NCBI RefSeq assembly: GCF_900119155.1 | Contig: NZ_FPIR01000001.1 | Span: 124,001 to 188,000 of the forward strand | Direction: 5' to 3' | Origin: Ruminococcus sp. YE71 | Lineage (GTDB): Bacteria > Bacillota > Clostridia > Oscillospirales > Ruminococcaceae | DNA: 64,000 nucleotides | Part shown: positions 48,404 through 58,276 of the stretch, piece after piece | Layout of the letters: each line of letters opens with the position of its first letter | Position numbering within the stretch: the first letter of the stretch is position 1 | Notes under the pieces: generated by a model | What the model was told of the DNA's origin: nothing | Database searches by the model: none | The model's input: only the letters and a program-made list of their open reading frames with translations | Translations under genes and position numbers: made by a program

Positions 48404-49000
48404 TTATCTCGAATACAGCTCGACGATGAGGTGCTCCTCAACTTCGTAGTCAAGATCCTCCTTGACAGGAGCACGAAGAACCTTTGCGGTAAGTGCTTCC
48501 TTGTTTACATCCAGCCATGCGGGGATAAGTCTGTCAGCTGTGCCTTCAACGATCTGCTTGAACTTCTCGCTCTTCTTGCTCTTGTCGCTGAGGGAGATGG
48601 TATCGCCAACCTTAACGGTGTAGGAAGGGATGTCAACTCTCTTGCCGTTTACGAGGAAGTGACCGTGTGTTACGAGCTGTCTTGCCTCGCGTCTGGTAAG
48701 AGCAAGTCCCATTCTGAACACTACGCTGTCGAGTCTCTCTTCGAGAAGGGTGATGAGGTTTTCACCAGCCTGACCCTCCATCTTCTGAGCGATCTCATAG
48801 GTGTGTCTGAACTGCTTCTCAAGAACGCCGTAGATAAATCTGAGCTTCTGCTTCTCCTTGAGCTGTGTGCCGTACTCGGAGACCTTCTTGCGCTTGCCTG
48901 CGCCGGGGTCTCTCTTAGTCTCCTTGCCAACGCCCATTACCATGGGGCTGATGCCGAGCTCTCTGCAGGTCTTAAGGATAGGTTTCTTATTTACTGCCAT
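48404..49000 (-). CDS. rpsD: 30S ribosomal protein S4
   Basis: A 198-residue S4, a primary 16S rRNA-binding protein and in many bacteria a translational repressor of its own operon. The RNA-binding S4 domain is clear ([40 protein letters not shown]). The N-terminus ([20 protein letters not shown]) lacks the zinc cysteines found in some S4 proteins. Location in the alpha operon next to rpsK and rpoA is normal. Confidence 0.97.
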   Translation of the reverse strand: MAVNKKPILKTCRELGISPMVMGVGKETKRDPGAGKRKKVSEYGTQLKEKQKLRFIYGVLEKQFRHTYEIAQKMEGQAGENLITLLEERLDSVVFRMGLALTRREARQLVTHGHFLVNGKRVDIPSYTVKVGDTISLSDKSKKSEKFKQIVEGTADRLIPAWLDVNKEALTAKVLRAPVKEDLDYEVEEHLIVELYSR

Positions 49001-49096
49001 TGGAAATTACCTCCGTTTTTTAATGTTGTATCGGATCTTTGCGAAAGGGCATTCGTCTATCCGACTTTGAGTAAACTACACTCAAAATGTTTGTTA

Positions 49097-49489
49097 TTAT
49101 ACGCGTCTTCTCTTGGGGGGACGGCAGCCATTGTGAGGGATAGGAGTTACGTCCTTGATCATACGTACCTCAAGCTCCTCAGACTGAAGTGCTCTGATAG
49201 CAGCTTCTCTGCCTGCACCGGGTCCCTTTACGTAAACTTCAACGACCTTCAGACCGTGCTCCTTAGCAGCTCTTGCAGCTACCTCAGCAGCGCTCTGTGC
49301 AGCGAACGGTGTGCTCTTCTTGGAACCGCGGAAGTTAAGACCGCCTGCGGATGCCCAAGAGATGGTGTTTCCCTGCATATCGGTGATAGTTACGATAGTG
49401 TTATTGAAGGTGGACTGGATATGAACCTGTCCCTGTTCGATGTTCTTTCTTTCGCGACGACGGCGAACTACTTTCTTAGCCTGAGCCAT
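49097..49489 (-). CDS. rpsK: 30S ribosomal protein S11
   Basis: A 130-residue S11 of the platform of the small subunit. The sequence has [20 protein letters not shown], then [20 protein letters not shown], ending in the usual [18 protein letters not shown]. The N-terminus is basic ([12 protein letters not shown]). It lies between rpsM and rpsD. The 96 bases to rpsD hold no gene. Confidence 0.98.
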   Translation of the reverse strand: MAQAKKVVRRRRERKNIEQGQVHIQSTFNNTIVTITDMQGNTISWASAGGLNFRGSKKSTPFAAQSAAEVAARAAKEHGLKVVEVYVKGPGAGREAAIRALQSEELEVRMIKDVTPIPHNGCRPPKRRRV

Positions 49490-49506
49490 GTTCTCTTAGT
49501 CCCTCC

Positions 49507-49875
49507 TTACTTCTTCTTGTTAGCGATGGTCTTTACAGGGCCCTTGCGGGTTCTTGCGTTAGTCTTGGTTCTCTGACCTCTAACGGGGAGACCTCTTCTG
49601 TGACGAACGCCTCTGTAGCAGCCGATCTCAACAAGTCTCTTGATGTTAAGAGCAACTTCTCTTCTGAGATCACCCTCAACTGTCAGGTTATGATCGATGT
49701 ACTCTCTCAGCTTTGCTACGTCGTCCTCCGACAGATCCTTTACTCTGATATCGGGGTTGACGCCTGTCTCCGCAAGGATCTTTGCGGAAGTCTTCTGACC
49801 GATGCCGAAGATATAGGTAAGTCCGATCTCGACTCTCTTATCCTTAGGCAGGTCTATACCGGCAATACGTGCCAT
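49507..49875 (-). CDS. rpsM: 30S ribosomal protein S13
   Basis: A 122-residue S13 of the small-subunit head that contacts the P-site tRNA and L5. It begins [20 protein letters not shown] and contains [11 protein letters not shown] and the basic tail [20 protein letters not shown]. It is preceded by rpmJ and followed by rpsK at 17 bases. Confidence 0.98.
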   Translation of the reverse strand: MARIAGIDLPKDKRVEIGLTYIFGIGQKTSAKILAETGVNPDIRVKDLSEDDVAKLREYIDHNLTVEGDLRREVALNIKRLVEIGCYRGVRHRRGLPVRGQRTKTNARTRKGPVKTIANKKK

Positions 49876-49901
49876 AGCTTTTGCACCTCCAAATTTGCTT
49901 G

Positions 49902-50015
49902 TTAGCCCTGACGCTGCTTGTGCTTAGGATTCTGGCAGATGACCATGATCTTGCCTTTTCTCTTGATAACCTTGCACTTCTCGCACATGGGCTTAACCGA
50001 AGGTCTTACTTTCAT
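49902..50015 (-). CDS. rpmJ: 50S ribosomal protein L36
   Basis: A 37-residue L36, the smallest ribosomal protein. The minus strand gives [20 protein letters not shown] and ends [12 protein letters not shown], with the zinc residues C11, C14, C27 and H32 of the C+ type. The start at 50015 has GGAGG upstream. It lies between infA and rpsM, its usual place. Confidence 0.97.
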   Translation of the reverse strand: MKVRPSVKPMCEKCKVIKRKGKIMVICQNPKHKQRQG

Positions 50016-50079
50016 TTGAATAACCTCCTTCAAATATTTCGTTCCGACCGATGCCGAAACGTGACTTACGGCGAAGAGC

Positions 50080-50298
50080 TTACTTAGCTCTCCAAGTGAT
50101 TCTTCCCTTTGTAAGATCGTAAGGCGACATTTCCACCGTCACCTTATCTCCGGGAACGATGCGGATGTAATTCATACGCAGCTTACCCGAAATGTTCGCT
50201 AAGATCTTATGACCGTTTGCAAGCTCTACTCTGAATGTAGCGTTAGGCAGTGCCTCAGTTACTACTCCTTCAAGCTCGATCACATCTTCTTTTGACAT
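50080..50298 (-). CDS. infA: translation initiation factor IF-1
   Basis: A 72-residue OB-fold factor that occupies the A site of the 30S subunit during initiation. It reads [20 protein letters not shown] and ends [14 protein letters not shown]. The ATG at 50298 gives the standard family start; a longer frame up to 50358 lacks conserved sequence. AAAGGA is 12 bases upstream, a long spacing. The KOW-domain gene often found between map and infA in Firmicutes is absent; 180 bases separate them. Confidence 0.96.
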   Translation of the reverse strand: MSKEDVIELEGVVTEALPNATFRVELANGHKILANISGKLRMNYIRIVPGDKVTVEMSPYDLTKGRITWRAK

Positions 50299-50478
50299 AT
50301 GGTCACACATTCCTTTCGTGAATATTACGATCTTTTTGTCTGACGGCTGCCGTGCCATAGTCTTGGGTCTTAGACCATTAATGCGCGGCTTGCGCTTTAC
50401 TCTTTATGCTCCTGCGTTTTCCTTGCAGTGAAATGCCCCACAGCTGCAACGATGCCGTGCGGACTGCCCGGAACCCGA

Positions 50479-51240
50479 TCAGAAGTCTGCATCACGGACG
50501 GACAATATTTCGCATCCGTCAGCGGTGATAGCGATAGTGTGCTCAAAATGAGCAGCCAGACTGCCGTCAACGGTCGTAACCGTCCAGCCGTCCTTCTTGG
50601 ATACATTCACCTTTGGGCTGCCTGCGGTTATCATAGGCTCGATCGCGATGACCATGCCCTCACGCAGTCTCAGTCCGTGACCTTCCTTACCGAAGTTCGG
50701 CACCTCAGGTTCTTCGTGAAGATCCTTGCCAACGCCGTGTCCGACGAACTCTCTCACAACGCCGAAGCCGTTAGCCTCGTTGTACTTCTGTATAGCCGCT
50801 CCGATATCGCCGAGTCTCACACCGGGCTTTGCCATCCCGATAGCGATCATCAGGCTTTCCTCAGTGGACTTCAGAAGTCTCTTTGCCTCGTCGGATATCT
50901 CACCGACCGCAAAGGTGTAAGCCGAGTCACCGTGATACCCGTTGATGTATGCACCCGTATCCACCGAAACGATGTCGCCCTCTTTGAAGACGTAGTTGCC
51001 GGGAATACCGTGTATCACAACGTCGTTGACCGAAATGCACGCCGATCCGGGAAATCCGCCGTAGCCTAAGAATCCCGGTTTTGCGCCGTGCGAAGTAATA
51101 TACTTACGGATGATCGTATCAAGTTCCTTGGTAGTCATACCGGGCCTGATAGCCTTACCCGCAGCGACGAGAGCGCCGCCGGTAATATGACCGGCTTTAC
51201 GCAGCTTCTCGATCTCGCTTGGTGATTTAATAGAAATCAT
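50479..51240 (-). CDS. map: methionine aminopeptidase, type I
   Basis: A 253-residue enzyme that removes the initiator methionine. The metal ligands are visible: the first Asp in VSVDTGAYINGYHGDSAYTF and the second in GDSAYTF, the His in FVGHGVGKDLHEEP, and the glutamates in AIEPMI and FEHTIAIT. It is the short form without an N-terminal zinc extension. It lies 38 bases after adk. Confidence 0.97.
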   Translation of the reverse strand: MISIKSPSEIEKLRKAGHITGGALVAAGKAIRPGMTTKELDTIIRKYITSHGAKPGFLGYGGFPGSACISVNDVVIHGIPGNYVFKEGDIVSVDTGAYINGYHGDSAYTFAVGEISDEAKRLLKSTEESLMIAIGMAKPGVRLGDIGAAIQKYNEANGFGVVREFVGHGVGKDLHEEPEVPNFGKEGHGLRLREGMVIAIEPMITAGSPKVNVSKKDGWTVTTVDGSLAAHFEHTIAITADGCEILSVRDADF

Positions 51241-51278
51241 GGTATACTTCTTTCTAAAAATCAGTTTTGATTTTGGTC

Positions 51279-51911
51279 TTAGCCCTTCACAGCAGCAAGT
51301 GTGAGCTTGGTAGTATCCTCTACGTTCTCCTGACCCTCAACAGTGGTAAGCTTACCCTGCTTGGAGTAGTAGTCCTTGAGAGGTTCGGTCTGCTCGTGAT
51401 AGGTCTTGAGTCTGCCGAGAACGGTCGCAGGCTCGTCATCCTTGCGGATAACAAGTTCCTTGCCGCACACGTCGCACACGCCCTCAGTCTTGGGGGGCTT
51501 ATACTCGGTGTGGAAGGTAGCGCCGCAGTCGAGGCATACTCTTCTGCCGCTCATACGCTGGGTGATCTTCTCATCGGGAACGAAGATCTCGATGACCTTG
51601 TCGATCTTAACGCCCATAGCGTCGAGTGCTTCAGCCTGAGGAACAGTTCTCGGGAAGCCGTCAAGGATGAAGCCGTTCTGAGCGTCGGGCTCCTTTATGC
51701 GGTCCTTGAGGATACCGATAACAATGTCGTCGGAAACAAGTGCGCCCGAATCCATAGCAGCCTTAGCCTTGAGACCATATTCGGTACCTGCCTTAACAGC
51801 AGCTCTCAGCATATTGCCTGTGGAAATAGTCGGGATGCCAAGCTCATTGCAGATGACCTCTGCCTGTGTGCCCTTGCCTGCACCGGGTGCGCCTAAGAGA
51901 ATAATGTTCAT
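51279..51911 (-). CDS. adk: adenylate kinase
   Basis: A 210-residue enzyme that equilibrates ATP, ADP and AMP. The P-loop is [11 protein letters not shown] near the N-terminus, followed by [20 protein letters not shown] and [13 protein letters not shown]. The LID domain carries four cysteines ([10 protein letters not shown] and [10 protein letters not shown]), the zinc-bearing type common in Gram-positive bacteria. It lies between secY and map as in B. subtilis. Confidence 0.98.
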   Translation of the reverse strand: MNIILLGAPGAGKGTQAEVICNELGIPTISTGNMLRAAVKAGTEYGLKAKAAMDSGALVSDDIVIGILKDRIKEPDAQNGFILDGFPRTVPQAEALDAMGVKIDKVIEIFVPDEKITQRMSGRRVCLDCGATFHTEYKPPKTEGVCDVCGKELVIRKDDEPATVLGRLKTYHEQTEPLKDYYSKQGKLTTVEGQENVEDTTKLTLAAVKG

Positions 51912-51937
51912 AGGTGTGTCCTCCTTCAGACTGTATT

Positions 51938-53248
51938 TTATTCAAGGAAGCCCTTGTGATGACGCATCATCATCTGGGATTCCATTGTTCTTGCAGTTTC
52001 GAGTGCAACGCTTACAACGATGAGGATGGAAGTACCGCCCATCGCAACGGGGAGACCCGTGAGTGCACCGAAGATGATCGGGAACAGTGCGATAAGACCA
52101 AGGAAGAATGCACCGAGAAGAGTGATCTTCGAGAGAACTCTCTTGAGGTATTCCTCAGTAGGCTTACCGGGTCTGATACCCGGGATAGCGCCGTTTGACT
52201 GACGCAGGTTATTCGCGATCTCCAGCGGGTTGTACTGCATGGAGATGTAGAAGTAGTTGAACGCGATGATAAGGATGAAGTAAAGTACTCCGTATACGGG
52301 GTGAGTGTAGTTGAACTTGTCAAGTATCCACTCAAATACTCCGCCCGCCTTAGGCTCGTGGAAGAGTCTGAGGGTCGAAGGCAGAGACATGAATGCCATC
52401 GCGAAGATGATCGGGAGAACGCCTGCCATCGACACCTTAACGGGGAGGTAGGTATTCTGACCGCCGTACTGTTTTCTGCCGACCACGCGCTTAGCGTATG
52501 CGATCGGTATCCTTCTCTCGGCTGCGTTCATGAATACGATGAGCGCGATCATGAATACATAGATAACGTAGAGCAGCGGAACAAGGATCTTGAACTTGGT
52601 GCCGCCCTGAGTCATGTAGCCGACATCGCGGATAATATCGGTAGGGATACGGGCGATGATACCCGCGAACAGCAGCATCGAGATGCCGTTGCCGAGTCCC
52701 TTTTCACTGATCTGATTACCAAGCCAGATGGTCAGGAACGAACCTGCGGTGAAGCACATGATGATTACGATCTCCGTATAGATCTTCGCAAAGGAATTGG
52801 GAGTGTTGTACATCAGTGCCGAACCTGTCTTGATATTCTTGAGGGTCACGTAGTAAGCCCAAGCCTGGAATATCGAGATACCGAGGGCCGTATACTTGGT
52901 GATCTTGTCGATCTTCTTTCTGCCTTCCAGGCCTTCCTTCGACAGCTTTTCGAGCGGAGGAAGCGCGTAGGTCAGCAGCTGGATAATGATCTGTGCATTG
53001 ATGTAAGGGGAAACGGAGAGAGCCATCAGAGTACCTTTCGAGAAGTTATCACCCGAAAGAACGTTCAGATAGCTGAACACGTTGCCCGAAGCATCCTGCT
53101 GTTCAAACCATGTTTTGAGGACCGCAGCGTCGAGGTACGGTACAGGTACCGCACCGCCGATACGGTAAATGATTACGATGAGTAATGTGTAAAGCATCTT
53201 CCGTCTGAGTTCGGGAGTTGCCCAGGCATTTCTTAACGTCTGTAACAC
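51938..53248 (-). CDS. secY: protein translocase subunit SecY
   Basis: A 436-residue channel protein with ten membrane helices. Visible family blocks are [20 protein letters not shown] in helix 1, the plug-region [20 protein letters not shown], and [16 protein letters not shown] before helix 9. It is the last protein-export gene of the cluster and follows rplO after two bases, indicating tight coupling. Confidence 0.98.
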   Translation of the reverse strand: MLQTLRNAWATPELRRKMLYTLLIVIIYRIGGAVPVPYLDAAVLKTWFEQQDASGNVFSYLNVLSGDNFSKGTLMALSVSPYINAQIIIQLLTYALPPLEKLSKEGLEGRKKIDKITKYTALGISIFQAWAYYVTLKNIKTGSALMYNTPNSFAKIYTEIVIIMCFTAGSFLTIWLGNQISEKGLGNGISMLLFAGIIARIPTDIIRDVGYMTQGGTKFKILVPLLYVIYVFMIALIVFMNAAERRIPIAYAKRVVGRKQYGGQNTYLPVKVSMAGVLPIIFAMAFMSLPSTLRLFHEPKAGGVFEWILDKFNYTHPVYGVLYFILIIAFNYFYISMQYNPLEIANNLRQSNGAIPGIRPGKPTEEYLKRVLSKITLLGAFFLGLIALFPIIFGALTGLPVAMGGTSILIVVSVALETARTMESQMMMRHHKGFLE

Positions 53249-53250
53249 TA

Positions 53251-53691
53251 TTACATCACCTCAGCCTTCCCGCCTGCCTTTTCGATTTTCTCTTTAGCAG
53301 CTGCTGTGAACTTAGCAGCCTTAACGGTAAGGTTCTTAGTGAGTTCGCCGTTTCCGAGGATCTTAACACCGTCAAGTTCCTTCTTAACAAGACCCGAAGC
53401 CTTGAGCAGCTCAAAGTCTACTACAGTGCCGTCTACGAATCTGTTGAGGTCAGATACGTTGACCTCTGCATACTCAGTCCTGAAGATGTTGTTGAAGCCT
53501 CTCTTCGGGATTCTTCTTGCGAGTGCGGTCTGGCCACCCTCGAAGCCCGGTCTTACGCCGCCGCCGGAGCGAGCGTTCTGACCCTTATGACCCTTGCCTG
53601 CGGTCTTGCCCTGACCCGAGCCATGTCCTCTGCCGATTCTCTTTACATCCTTAACAGAACCGGGAGCAGGTGATAATTCGTGCAGTTTCAT
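53251..53691 (-). CDS. rplO: 50S ribosomal protein L15
   Basis: A 146-residue L15. It begins [20 protein letters not shown] and shows the glycine-rich [20 protein letters not shown]. The C-terminal [20 protein letters not shown]-like end is typical. It lies between rpmD and secY. Confidence 0.97.
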   Translation of the reverse strand: MKLHELSPAPGSVKDVKRIGRGHGSGQGKTAGKGHKGQNARSGGGVRPGFEGGQTALARRIPKRGFNNIFRTEYAEVNVSDLNRFVDGTVVDFELLKASGLVKKELDGVKILGNGELTKNLTVKAAKFTAAAKEKIEKAGGKAEVM

Positions 53692-53710
53692 GTTGCTTGC
53701 ACCTCCTAAC

Positions 53711-53890
53711 TTACGCTTCTGTTACTTTGATAAGGTGAGAAATAACCTTGATCTTGCCCTGTGTCTGTGCATTATCGGGCTGGATAGTCTCCGCACCGAT
53801 CTTACGAAGACCGAGCGAGTGAGCAGTTGCGATCTGCTTCTCAGACTTGGAGTTCAGGCTCTTTACGAGCGTGATCTTTAAATTAGCCAT
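53711..53890 (-). CDS. rpmD: 50S ribosomal protein L30
   Basis: A 59-residue L30. The minus strand from the ATG at 53890 reads [20 protein letters not shown], then [20 protein letters not shown] and a short end [18 protein letters not shown] lies upstream. It follows rpsE by 20 bases, in its usual place in the spc operon. Its small size is normal. Confidence 0.96.
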   Translation of the reverse strand: MANLKITLVKSLNSKSEKQIATAHSLGLRKIGAETIQPDNAQTQGKIKVISHLIKVTEA

Positions 53891-53909
53891 TGCTCTGTCC
53901 TCCTCTTAA

Positions 53910-54410
53910 TTATCTAAAAATTTCCTTTACGCTCTTTCCTCTCTTAGCAGCAACTTCCTCTGCGGACTTGAGCGAAGCCAGTCCGTCGAAGGTAGCTCTT
54001 ACAACGTTCGAGGGGTTGTTGGAGCGCAGAGATCTGGTTCTGATGTCCTTGATTCCTGCGACCTCGACAACGGCTCTTACAGGGCCGCCAGCGATAACGC
54101 CGGTACCGGGAGCAGCGGGCATAAGAAGAACTTCGCCTGCGCCGAACTTACCGATGATCTCATGGGGAATGGTGGTGCCTCTGAGAGAAACCTTGATGAG
54201 GTTCTTCTTAGCGTCCTCGATTCCCTTGCGGATAGCGTCGGGAACTTCGCCCGACTTGCCGAGACCGAATCCGATGATGCCGTTACCGTCGCCGACTACT
54301 ACGAGTGCGGAGAACTTCATGATACGGCCGCCCTTAACGGTCTTGGATACTCTGTTGATCGAAACTACCTTCTCGGTAAGCTCCAGACCATTCGCATCTA
54401 TTAAAGCCAA
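53910..54410 (-). CDS. rpsE: 30S ribosomal protein S5
   Basis: A 166-residue S5, important for decoding accuracy. It shows [20 protein letters not shown], then [20 protein letters not shown] and the typical [20 protein letters not shown]. It is preceded by rplR and followed by rpmD. Confidence 0.98.
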   Translation of the reverse strand: MALIDANGLELTEKVVSINRVSKTVKGGRIMKFSALVVVGDGNGIIGFGLGKSGEVPDAIRKGIEDAKKNLIKVSLRGTTIPHEIIGKFGAGEVLLMPAAPGTGVIAGGPVRAVVEVAGIKDIRTRSLRSNNPSNVVRATFDGLASLKSAEEVAAKRGKSVKEIFR

Positions 54411-54424
54411 AAGTAAAACCTCCT

Positions 54425-54784
54425 TTAGAACTTGAGTCCGCCCTCACGAGCGCCTTCTGCTAATTCCTGAACACGTCCGTGGTATACGTAGCCGCCTCTG
54501 TCGAATACGACCTCGGTGATACCCTTAGCCGCAGCAGCCTTAGCGATAGCCTCGCCGACCTTGCGTGCGCCTTCCTTGTTGCCGCCGTTGCCCTCAAAGC
54601 CCTTGTCCATTGAGGAAGCAGCGCACAGGGTCACACCCTTGATGTCGTCGATGATCTGAGCATATATATGCTTAGAGGAGCGGAATACATTCAGGCGGGG
54701 GCACTCAGCAGTACCGCTGATCTTATTGCGTACTCTGTAGTGTCTTTTTGCTCTTGCCTTTGCTCTGTCAAGCTTTTTAACCAT
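54425..54784 (-). CDS. rplR: 50S ribosomal protein L18
   Basis: A 119-residue L18, one of the 5S rRNA-binding proteins. It shows [40 protein letters not shown] and [20 protein letters not shown]. The ATG at 54784 has GGAG 10 bases upstream; the TTG two codons before it lies too close to the ribosome site. Confidence 0.97.
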   Translation of the reverse strand: MVKKLDRAKARAKRHYRVRNKISGTAECPRLNVFRSSKHIYAQIIDDIKGVTLCAASSMDKGFEGNGGNKEGARKVGEAIAKAAAAKGITEVVFDRGGYVYHGRVQELAEGAREGGLKF

Positions 54785-54806
54785 TTGCAATTCTCTCCTT
54801 TACGTC

Positions 54807-55358
54807 TTACTTCTTGCTGCCCTTACCGGCCTTACCTTCCTTGCGGATGATATACTCGCCGACATAGCGGATACCCTTGCCCTTGTAAGGCTCAGGCGGA
54901 CGCTTCTCACGGATCTCGCACGCAAACTGACCTACTTCCTGCTTGTCGATGCCGGATACTACGATCTGGTTCGGCTGCGGAACGTCCAGCTTGATGGAGT
55001 CGGTCTCAGCAACTACTACAGGGTGAGAGTAGCCGAGGTTCAGGTGAACTTCCTTGCCCTTCTTCTGTGCTCTGTAGCCGACGCCCACGATCTCAAGAGT
55101 CTTGGTGTAACCCTCGGTAACACCTACTACCTGATTGTGGATGAGCGTTCTTGTAAGTCCGTGGAGGGACTTGTGCTGCTTGTTTTCGGAAGGACGAGCT
55201 ACAGTGATCTCGCTGCCCTCCTGCTTGATTATCATGTCCTTGTTGTAGGACTTTGTAAGAGTGCCCTTAGGTCCCTTTACGGTAACAACGTTGCCTTCAG
55301 CGATGGTCACGTCTACTCCGGCAGGAACGGTGATGGGCTTTAATCCTATTCTTGACAT
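54807..55358 (-). CDS. rplF: 50S ribosomal protein L6
   Basis: A 183-residue L6. It begins MSRIGLKPITVPAGVDVTIA, with the two-domain pattern, and has the conserved C-terminal VGQFACEIREKRPPEPYKGK followed by GIRYVGEYIIRKEGK. It lies between rpsH and rplR. Confidence 0.98.
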   Translation of the reverse strand: MSRIGLKPITVPAGVDVTIAEGNVVTVKGPKGTLTKSYNKDMIIKQEGSEITVARPSENKQHKSLHGLTRTLIHNQVVGVTEGYTKTLEIVGVGYRAQKKGKEVHLNLGYSHPVVVAETDSIKLDVPQPNQIVVSGIDKQEVGQFACEIREKRPPEPYKGKGIRYVGEYIIRKEGKAGKGSKK

Positions 55359-55370
55359 TTTAAGTCCTCC

Positions 55371-55769
55371 TTACCAGATGAATGCGAGAACCTCGCCGCC
55401 TACGTTAAGCTCTCTTGCCTTCTTGTCGGTGATAACACCCTTGGAAGTAGAGATGATAGCTACGCCGAGTCCCTTCATAACCTTGGGAAGCTCATCGCAG
55501 CCGGCGTAGATCCTGAGACCGGGCTTGGATACTCTTCTCAGACCCGAGATGACGGGGTTTCTGTTCTCATCATACTTGAGTGTTACTCTGATGATACCCT
55601 GCTTGCCGTCGTCGATCACCTTGAAATCCTTGATGTAGCCCTCGTCGAGCAGGATCTGGGTGATGGACTTCTTCATGTTGGAAGCGGGGATGTCTACCGT
55701 TGCGTGCTTTGCGGTGCTGGCGTTACGGATTCTTGTCAGCAGGTCCGCAATAGTATCTGTAATCTGCAT
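55371..55769 (-). CDS. rpsH: 30S ribosomal protein S8
   Basis: A 132-residue S8, a 16S rRNA-binding protein and in E. coli the translational repressor of the spc operon. It shows [20 protein letters not shown] and, near the end, [20 protein letters not shown]. It lies between rpsN and rplF. Confidence 0.98.
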   Translation of the reverse strand: MQITDTIADLLTRIRNASTAKHATVDIPASNMKKSITQILLDEGYIKDFKVIDDGKQGIIRVTLKYDENRNPVISGLRRVSKPGLRIYAGCDELPKVMKGLGVAIISTSKGVITDKKARELNVGGEVLAFIW

Positions 55770-55783
55770 TCTTAATATCCTCC

Positions 55784-55969
55784 TTACCAGCTAGCCTTCT
55801 TAACTCCGGGGATCTTGCCCTCGTGAGCAAGCTCTCTGAAGCAGATACGGCAGATGCCGTACTTTCTTAAATATGCATGAGGTCTGCCGCAGATCTTGCA
55901 TCTGTTGTAAGCTCTGGTGGAGAACTTGGGAGCAGCCTGCTGCTTGTTTATCATAGACTTCTTAGCCAT
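55784..55969 (-). CDS. rpsN: 30S ribosomal protein S14, zinc type
   Basis: A 61-residue S14 of the short zinc-binding type. Two CxxC pairs are seen in [20 protein letters not shown] with [19 protein letters not shown]. This C+ form lies in the spc operon, as is standard in Gram-positive bacteria. Confidence 0.98.
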   Translation of the reverse strand: MAKKSMINKQQAAPKFSTRAYNRCKICGRPHAYLRKYGICRICFRELAHEGKIPGVKKASW

Positions 55970-55988
55970 TTCCGATTACCCTCCTTGA

Positions 55989-56534
55989 TCACTTAGCGAA
56001 CGGTGCGCCGAGGAGACTGAGCAGCTCCTTAGCCTCTTCGTCGGTCTTAGCCGTGGTGATGAAGTTGATATCCATACCTCTCACCTTGTCGATCTTATCG
56101 TACTCGATCTCGGGGAAAATCAGCTGTTCCTTGATACCGGTAGAGTAGTTGCCTCTGCCGTCGAAGGAGTTGCCGTTGATGCCTCTGAAGTCACGAACAC
56201 GGGGGAATGCTACGTTGAACAGTCTGTCAACGAATTCATACATTCTGTCGGCTCTGAGTGTTACCTTAACGCCAATGACCTGTCCGTCTCTCAGCTTGAA
56301 GTTCGCAACGCTCTTCTTAGCCTTGCAGAGAACGGGCTTCTGACCGGTGATAGCAGCGAGGTCTGCGCAGATAGCGTCGAGCACCTTCTTGTTATCCTTG
56401 TCAGCACCGCAGCCGACGTTGATTACTACCTTGTCGAGCTTCGGGATCTGCATAACGTTCTCGTACTTGAATTTCTTCATCAGGGCAGGAGCCACGTCGG
56501 AAACGTAATATTCTTTCAGTCTTGCATTTGCCAT
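55989..56534 (-). CDS. rplE: 50S ribosomal protein L5
   Basis: A 181-residue L5 that binds 5S rRNA and touches S13 and the P-site tRNA. It shows [40 protein letters not shown] and [20 protein letters not shown]. It lies between rplX and rpsN. Confidence 0.98.
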   Translation of the reverse strand: MANARLKEYYVSDVAPALMKKFKYENVMQIPKLDKVVINVGCGADKDNKKVLDAICADLAAITGQKPVLCKAKKSVANFKLRDGQVIGVKVTLRADRMYEFVDRLFNVAFPRVRDFRGINGNSFDGRGNYSTGIKEQLIFPEIEYDKIDKVRGMDINFITTAKTDEEAKELLSLLGAPFAK

Positions 56535-56552
56535 CGTTTTACTCCTCCTTTA

Positions 56553-56876
56553 TTAGAATTCCTCTCCGCAGCCATCGTTCTTGCAAACTCTGACCTTGGA
56601 GCCGTCCTCAAGGATCTTGTGTGCGATCCTTGTAGGCTTGCCGCACTTCGGGCAAACTACCTGGACCTTGGAAGCGTAGATAGCTCCCTCAGCCTCAATG
56701 ATGCCGCCCTGCTGACCCATAGCTCTGGGCTTAACGTGCTTCTTGACCTTGTTGATACCCTCAACGATCACTTTTCCTTCCTTAGGGGAAACAGCGGCTA
56801 CAACGCCCTTCTGTCCCTTGTCCTTACCGGAAAGAACTACTACGGTGTCGCCGGTCTTTACGTGTACCTTATTCAT
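56553..56876 (-). CDS. rplX: 50S ribosomal protein L24
   Basis: A 107-residue L24, an assembly initiator of the large subunit. The KOW motif is [20 protein letters not shown] near residue 15. The C-terminal half has cysteine pairs ([15 protein letters not shown] and [11 protein letters not shown]), suggesting a zinc knuckle. Confidence 0.97.
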   Translation of the reverse strand: MNKVHVKTGDTVVVLSGKDKGQKGVVAAVSPKEGKVIVEGINKVKKHVKPRAMGQQGGIIEAEGAIYASKVQVVCPKCGKPTRIAHKILEDGSKVRVCKNDGCGEEF

Positions 56877-56895
56877 TTAAACGACGCCCTCCTGA

Positions 56896-57264
56896 TCAAA
56901 GTACTTCGGGAGCGAGCGAAAGGATCTTCATGTAGTCCTTCTCTCTGAGCTCCTTAGCCACAGGTCCGAAAATACGGGTTCCTCTGGGGTTCTTGTCTTC
57001 CTTAATGATAACGGCTGCATTCTCATCGAAACGGATGTAAGTACCGTCTGCTCTTCTGAGACCGCTTGCCGAACGAACGATCACTGCCTTAACAACGTCG
57101 CCCTTCTTTACAACTCCGCCTGGTGTTGCCTTCTTAACAGAAGCTACTACGACATCGCCGATGTTTGCATATCTCCTGCGTGTACCGCCTAATACTCTAA
57201 TGCACATAAGCTCCTTAGCACCGGAGTTATCTGCGACCTTGAGATAAGTCTGCATCTGGATCAC
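56896..57264 (-). CDS. rplN: 50S ribosomal protein L14
   Basis: A 122-residue L14 at the subunit interface. It begins [20 protein letters not shown] and ends [21 protein letters not shown] 123-base spacer with a stable hairpin separates it from rpsQ upstream, the longest gap in the spc segment. Confidence 0.98.
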   Translation of the reverse strand: MIQMQTYLKVADNSGAKELMCIRVLGGTRRRYANIGDVVVASVKKATPGGVVKKGDVVKAVIVRSASGLRRADGTYIRFDENAAVIIKEDKNPRGTRIFGPVAKELREKDYMKILSLAPEVL

Positions 57265-57330
57265 AGCAGTTTCCTCCTTTCAAAACCTGAAAAATTCATA
57301 AGTTTAGTGGTTGTGATTGTCTGCGTTTGC

Positions 57331-57361
57331 TTGCGGCATACGGACTGTATCCGTGCCGCAA
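57331..57361 (-). promoter_or_regulatory. hairpin in the rpsQ-rplN spacer
   Basis: TTGCGGCA pairs with TGCCGCAA and CGGA with TCCG, with a two-base bulge and a short loop. It stands alone in the 123-base gap and has no U-run. It may be an RNA-processing or ribosomal-protein-binding site. Confidence 0.45.
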
Positions 57362-57387
57362 AACGCATCATGTGTCCTCTCGGACGA

Positions 57388-57645
57388 TTACTTAGCCTGC
57401 TCAAGGACCTTAACAAGTCTCCATCTCTTATCCTTGGAGAGAGGTCTTGTTTCCATAACCTCTACCTTGTCGCCCTTCTTGCACTCGTTCTTCTCGTCGT
57501 GTGCCTTGAGCTTTACGGTCCTCTTGATGATCTTCTTATACAGAGGGTGTGCTACGTTATCCTCGATAGCAACTACGATAGTCTTATCCATCTTGTCGGA
57601 TACTACGATACCAACTCTGGTCTTTCTAAGATTTCTTTCGCTCAT
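57388..57645 (-). CDS. rpsQ: 30S ribosomal protein S17
   Basis: An 85-residue OB-fold S17. It begins [20 protein letters not shown] and has [20 protein letters not shown]. It is last in the S10-like segment before the spacer that precedes rplN. Confidence 0.97.
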   Translation of the reverse strand: MSERNLRKTRVGIVVSDKMDKTIVVAIEDNVAHPLYKKIIKRTVKLKAHDEKNECKKGDKVEVMETRPLSKDKRWRLVKVLEQAK

Positions 57646-57662
57646 TTAAGAACCCTCCCTTC

Positions 57663-57854
57663 TCAAGCGTTCTCGCTTGCGCGAAGAACAGTCTTCACAC
57701 GAGCGATATCCCTCTTGACAGCTTTCATTCTCATGGGATTTTCAAGCTGGTTTACAGCGTGCTGAAAACGGAGGTTAAAGAGCTCCTGCTTGAGCTCGCC
57801 GAGCTTTGCCTCAAGCTCTGCTGCGGATAATTCTCTCAGTTCACTTGCCTTCAT
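57663..57854 (-). CDS. rpmC: 50S ribosomal protein L29
   Basis: A 63-residue two-helix L29, next to the peptide exit tunnel and part of the SRP docking site. It shows [20 protein letters not shown] and [20 protein letters not shown]. Its start overlaps the rplP stop by one base. Confidence 0.97.
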   Translation of the reverse strand: MKASELRELSAAELEAKLGELKQELFNLRFQHAVNQLENPMRMKAVKRDIARVKTVLRASENA

Positions 57855-58276
57855 TACTGCTCACCATCCGTTTCTTTCTTCACGAACTTGCACTTGATAG
57901 GCAGCTTGTGCATCGCAAGTCTCATTGCCTCGCGGGCTACTTCTTCACTTACGCCAGCGATCTCGAACATTACTCTGCCCGGCTTAACAACTGCAACCCA
58001 GTACTCGGGCGAACCCTTACCGGAACCCATTCGGGTCTCAGCGGGCTTCTCAGTTACGGGCTTATCGGGGAATATCTTGATCCAAACCTGACCGCCTCTC
58101 TTGATGTATCTTGTCATAGCGATACGGGCAGCTTCGATCTGGTTCGAGGTGATCCATGCAGGCTGAAGAGCCTGAAGACCAAATTCACCGTTAGTTACCT
58201 TATTGCCTCTGGTAGCCTTACCCTTAAGTCTACCTCTCTGTACTCTTCTGTACTTTACTCTCTTAGGAAGCAGCAT
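57854..58276 (-). CDS. rplP: 50S ribosomal protein L16
   Basis: A 140-residue L16 near the A site. It begins [20 protein letters not shown] and has [20 protein letters not shown]. It shares one base with rpsC upstream and with rpmC downstream, so the three are translationally coupled. Confidence 0.98.
   Translation of the reverse strand: MLLPKRVKYRRVQRGRLKGKATRGNKVTNGEFGLQALQPAWITSNQIEAARIAMTRYIKRGGQVWIKIFPDKPVTEKPAETRMGSGKGSPEYWVAVVKPGRVMFEIAGVSEEVAREAMRLAMHKLPIKCKFVKKETDGEQ

Noticed and set aside
50397-50606. 69-codon minus-strand frame between map and infA
   Set aside because: It overlaps the map 3' end out of frame and does not resemble the expected KOW protein.
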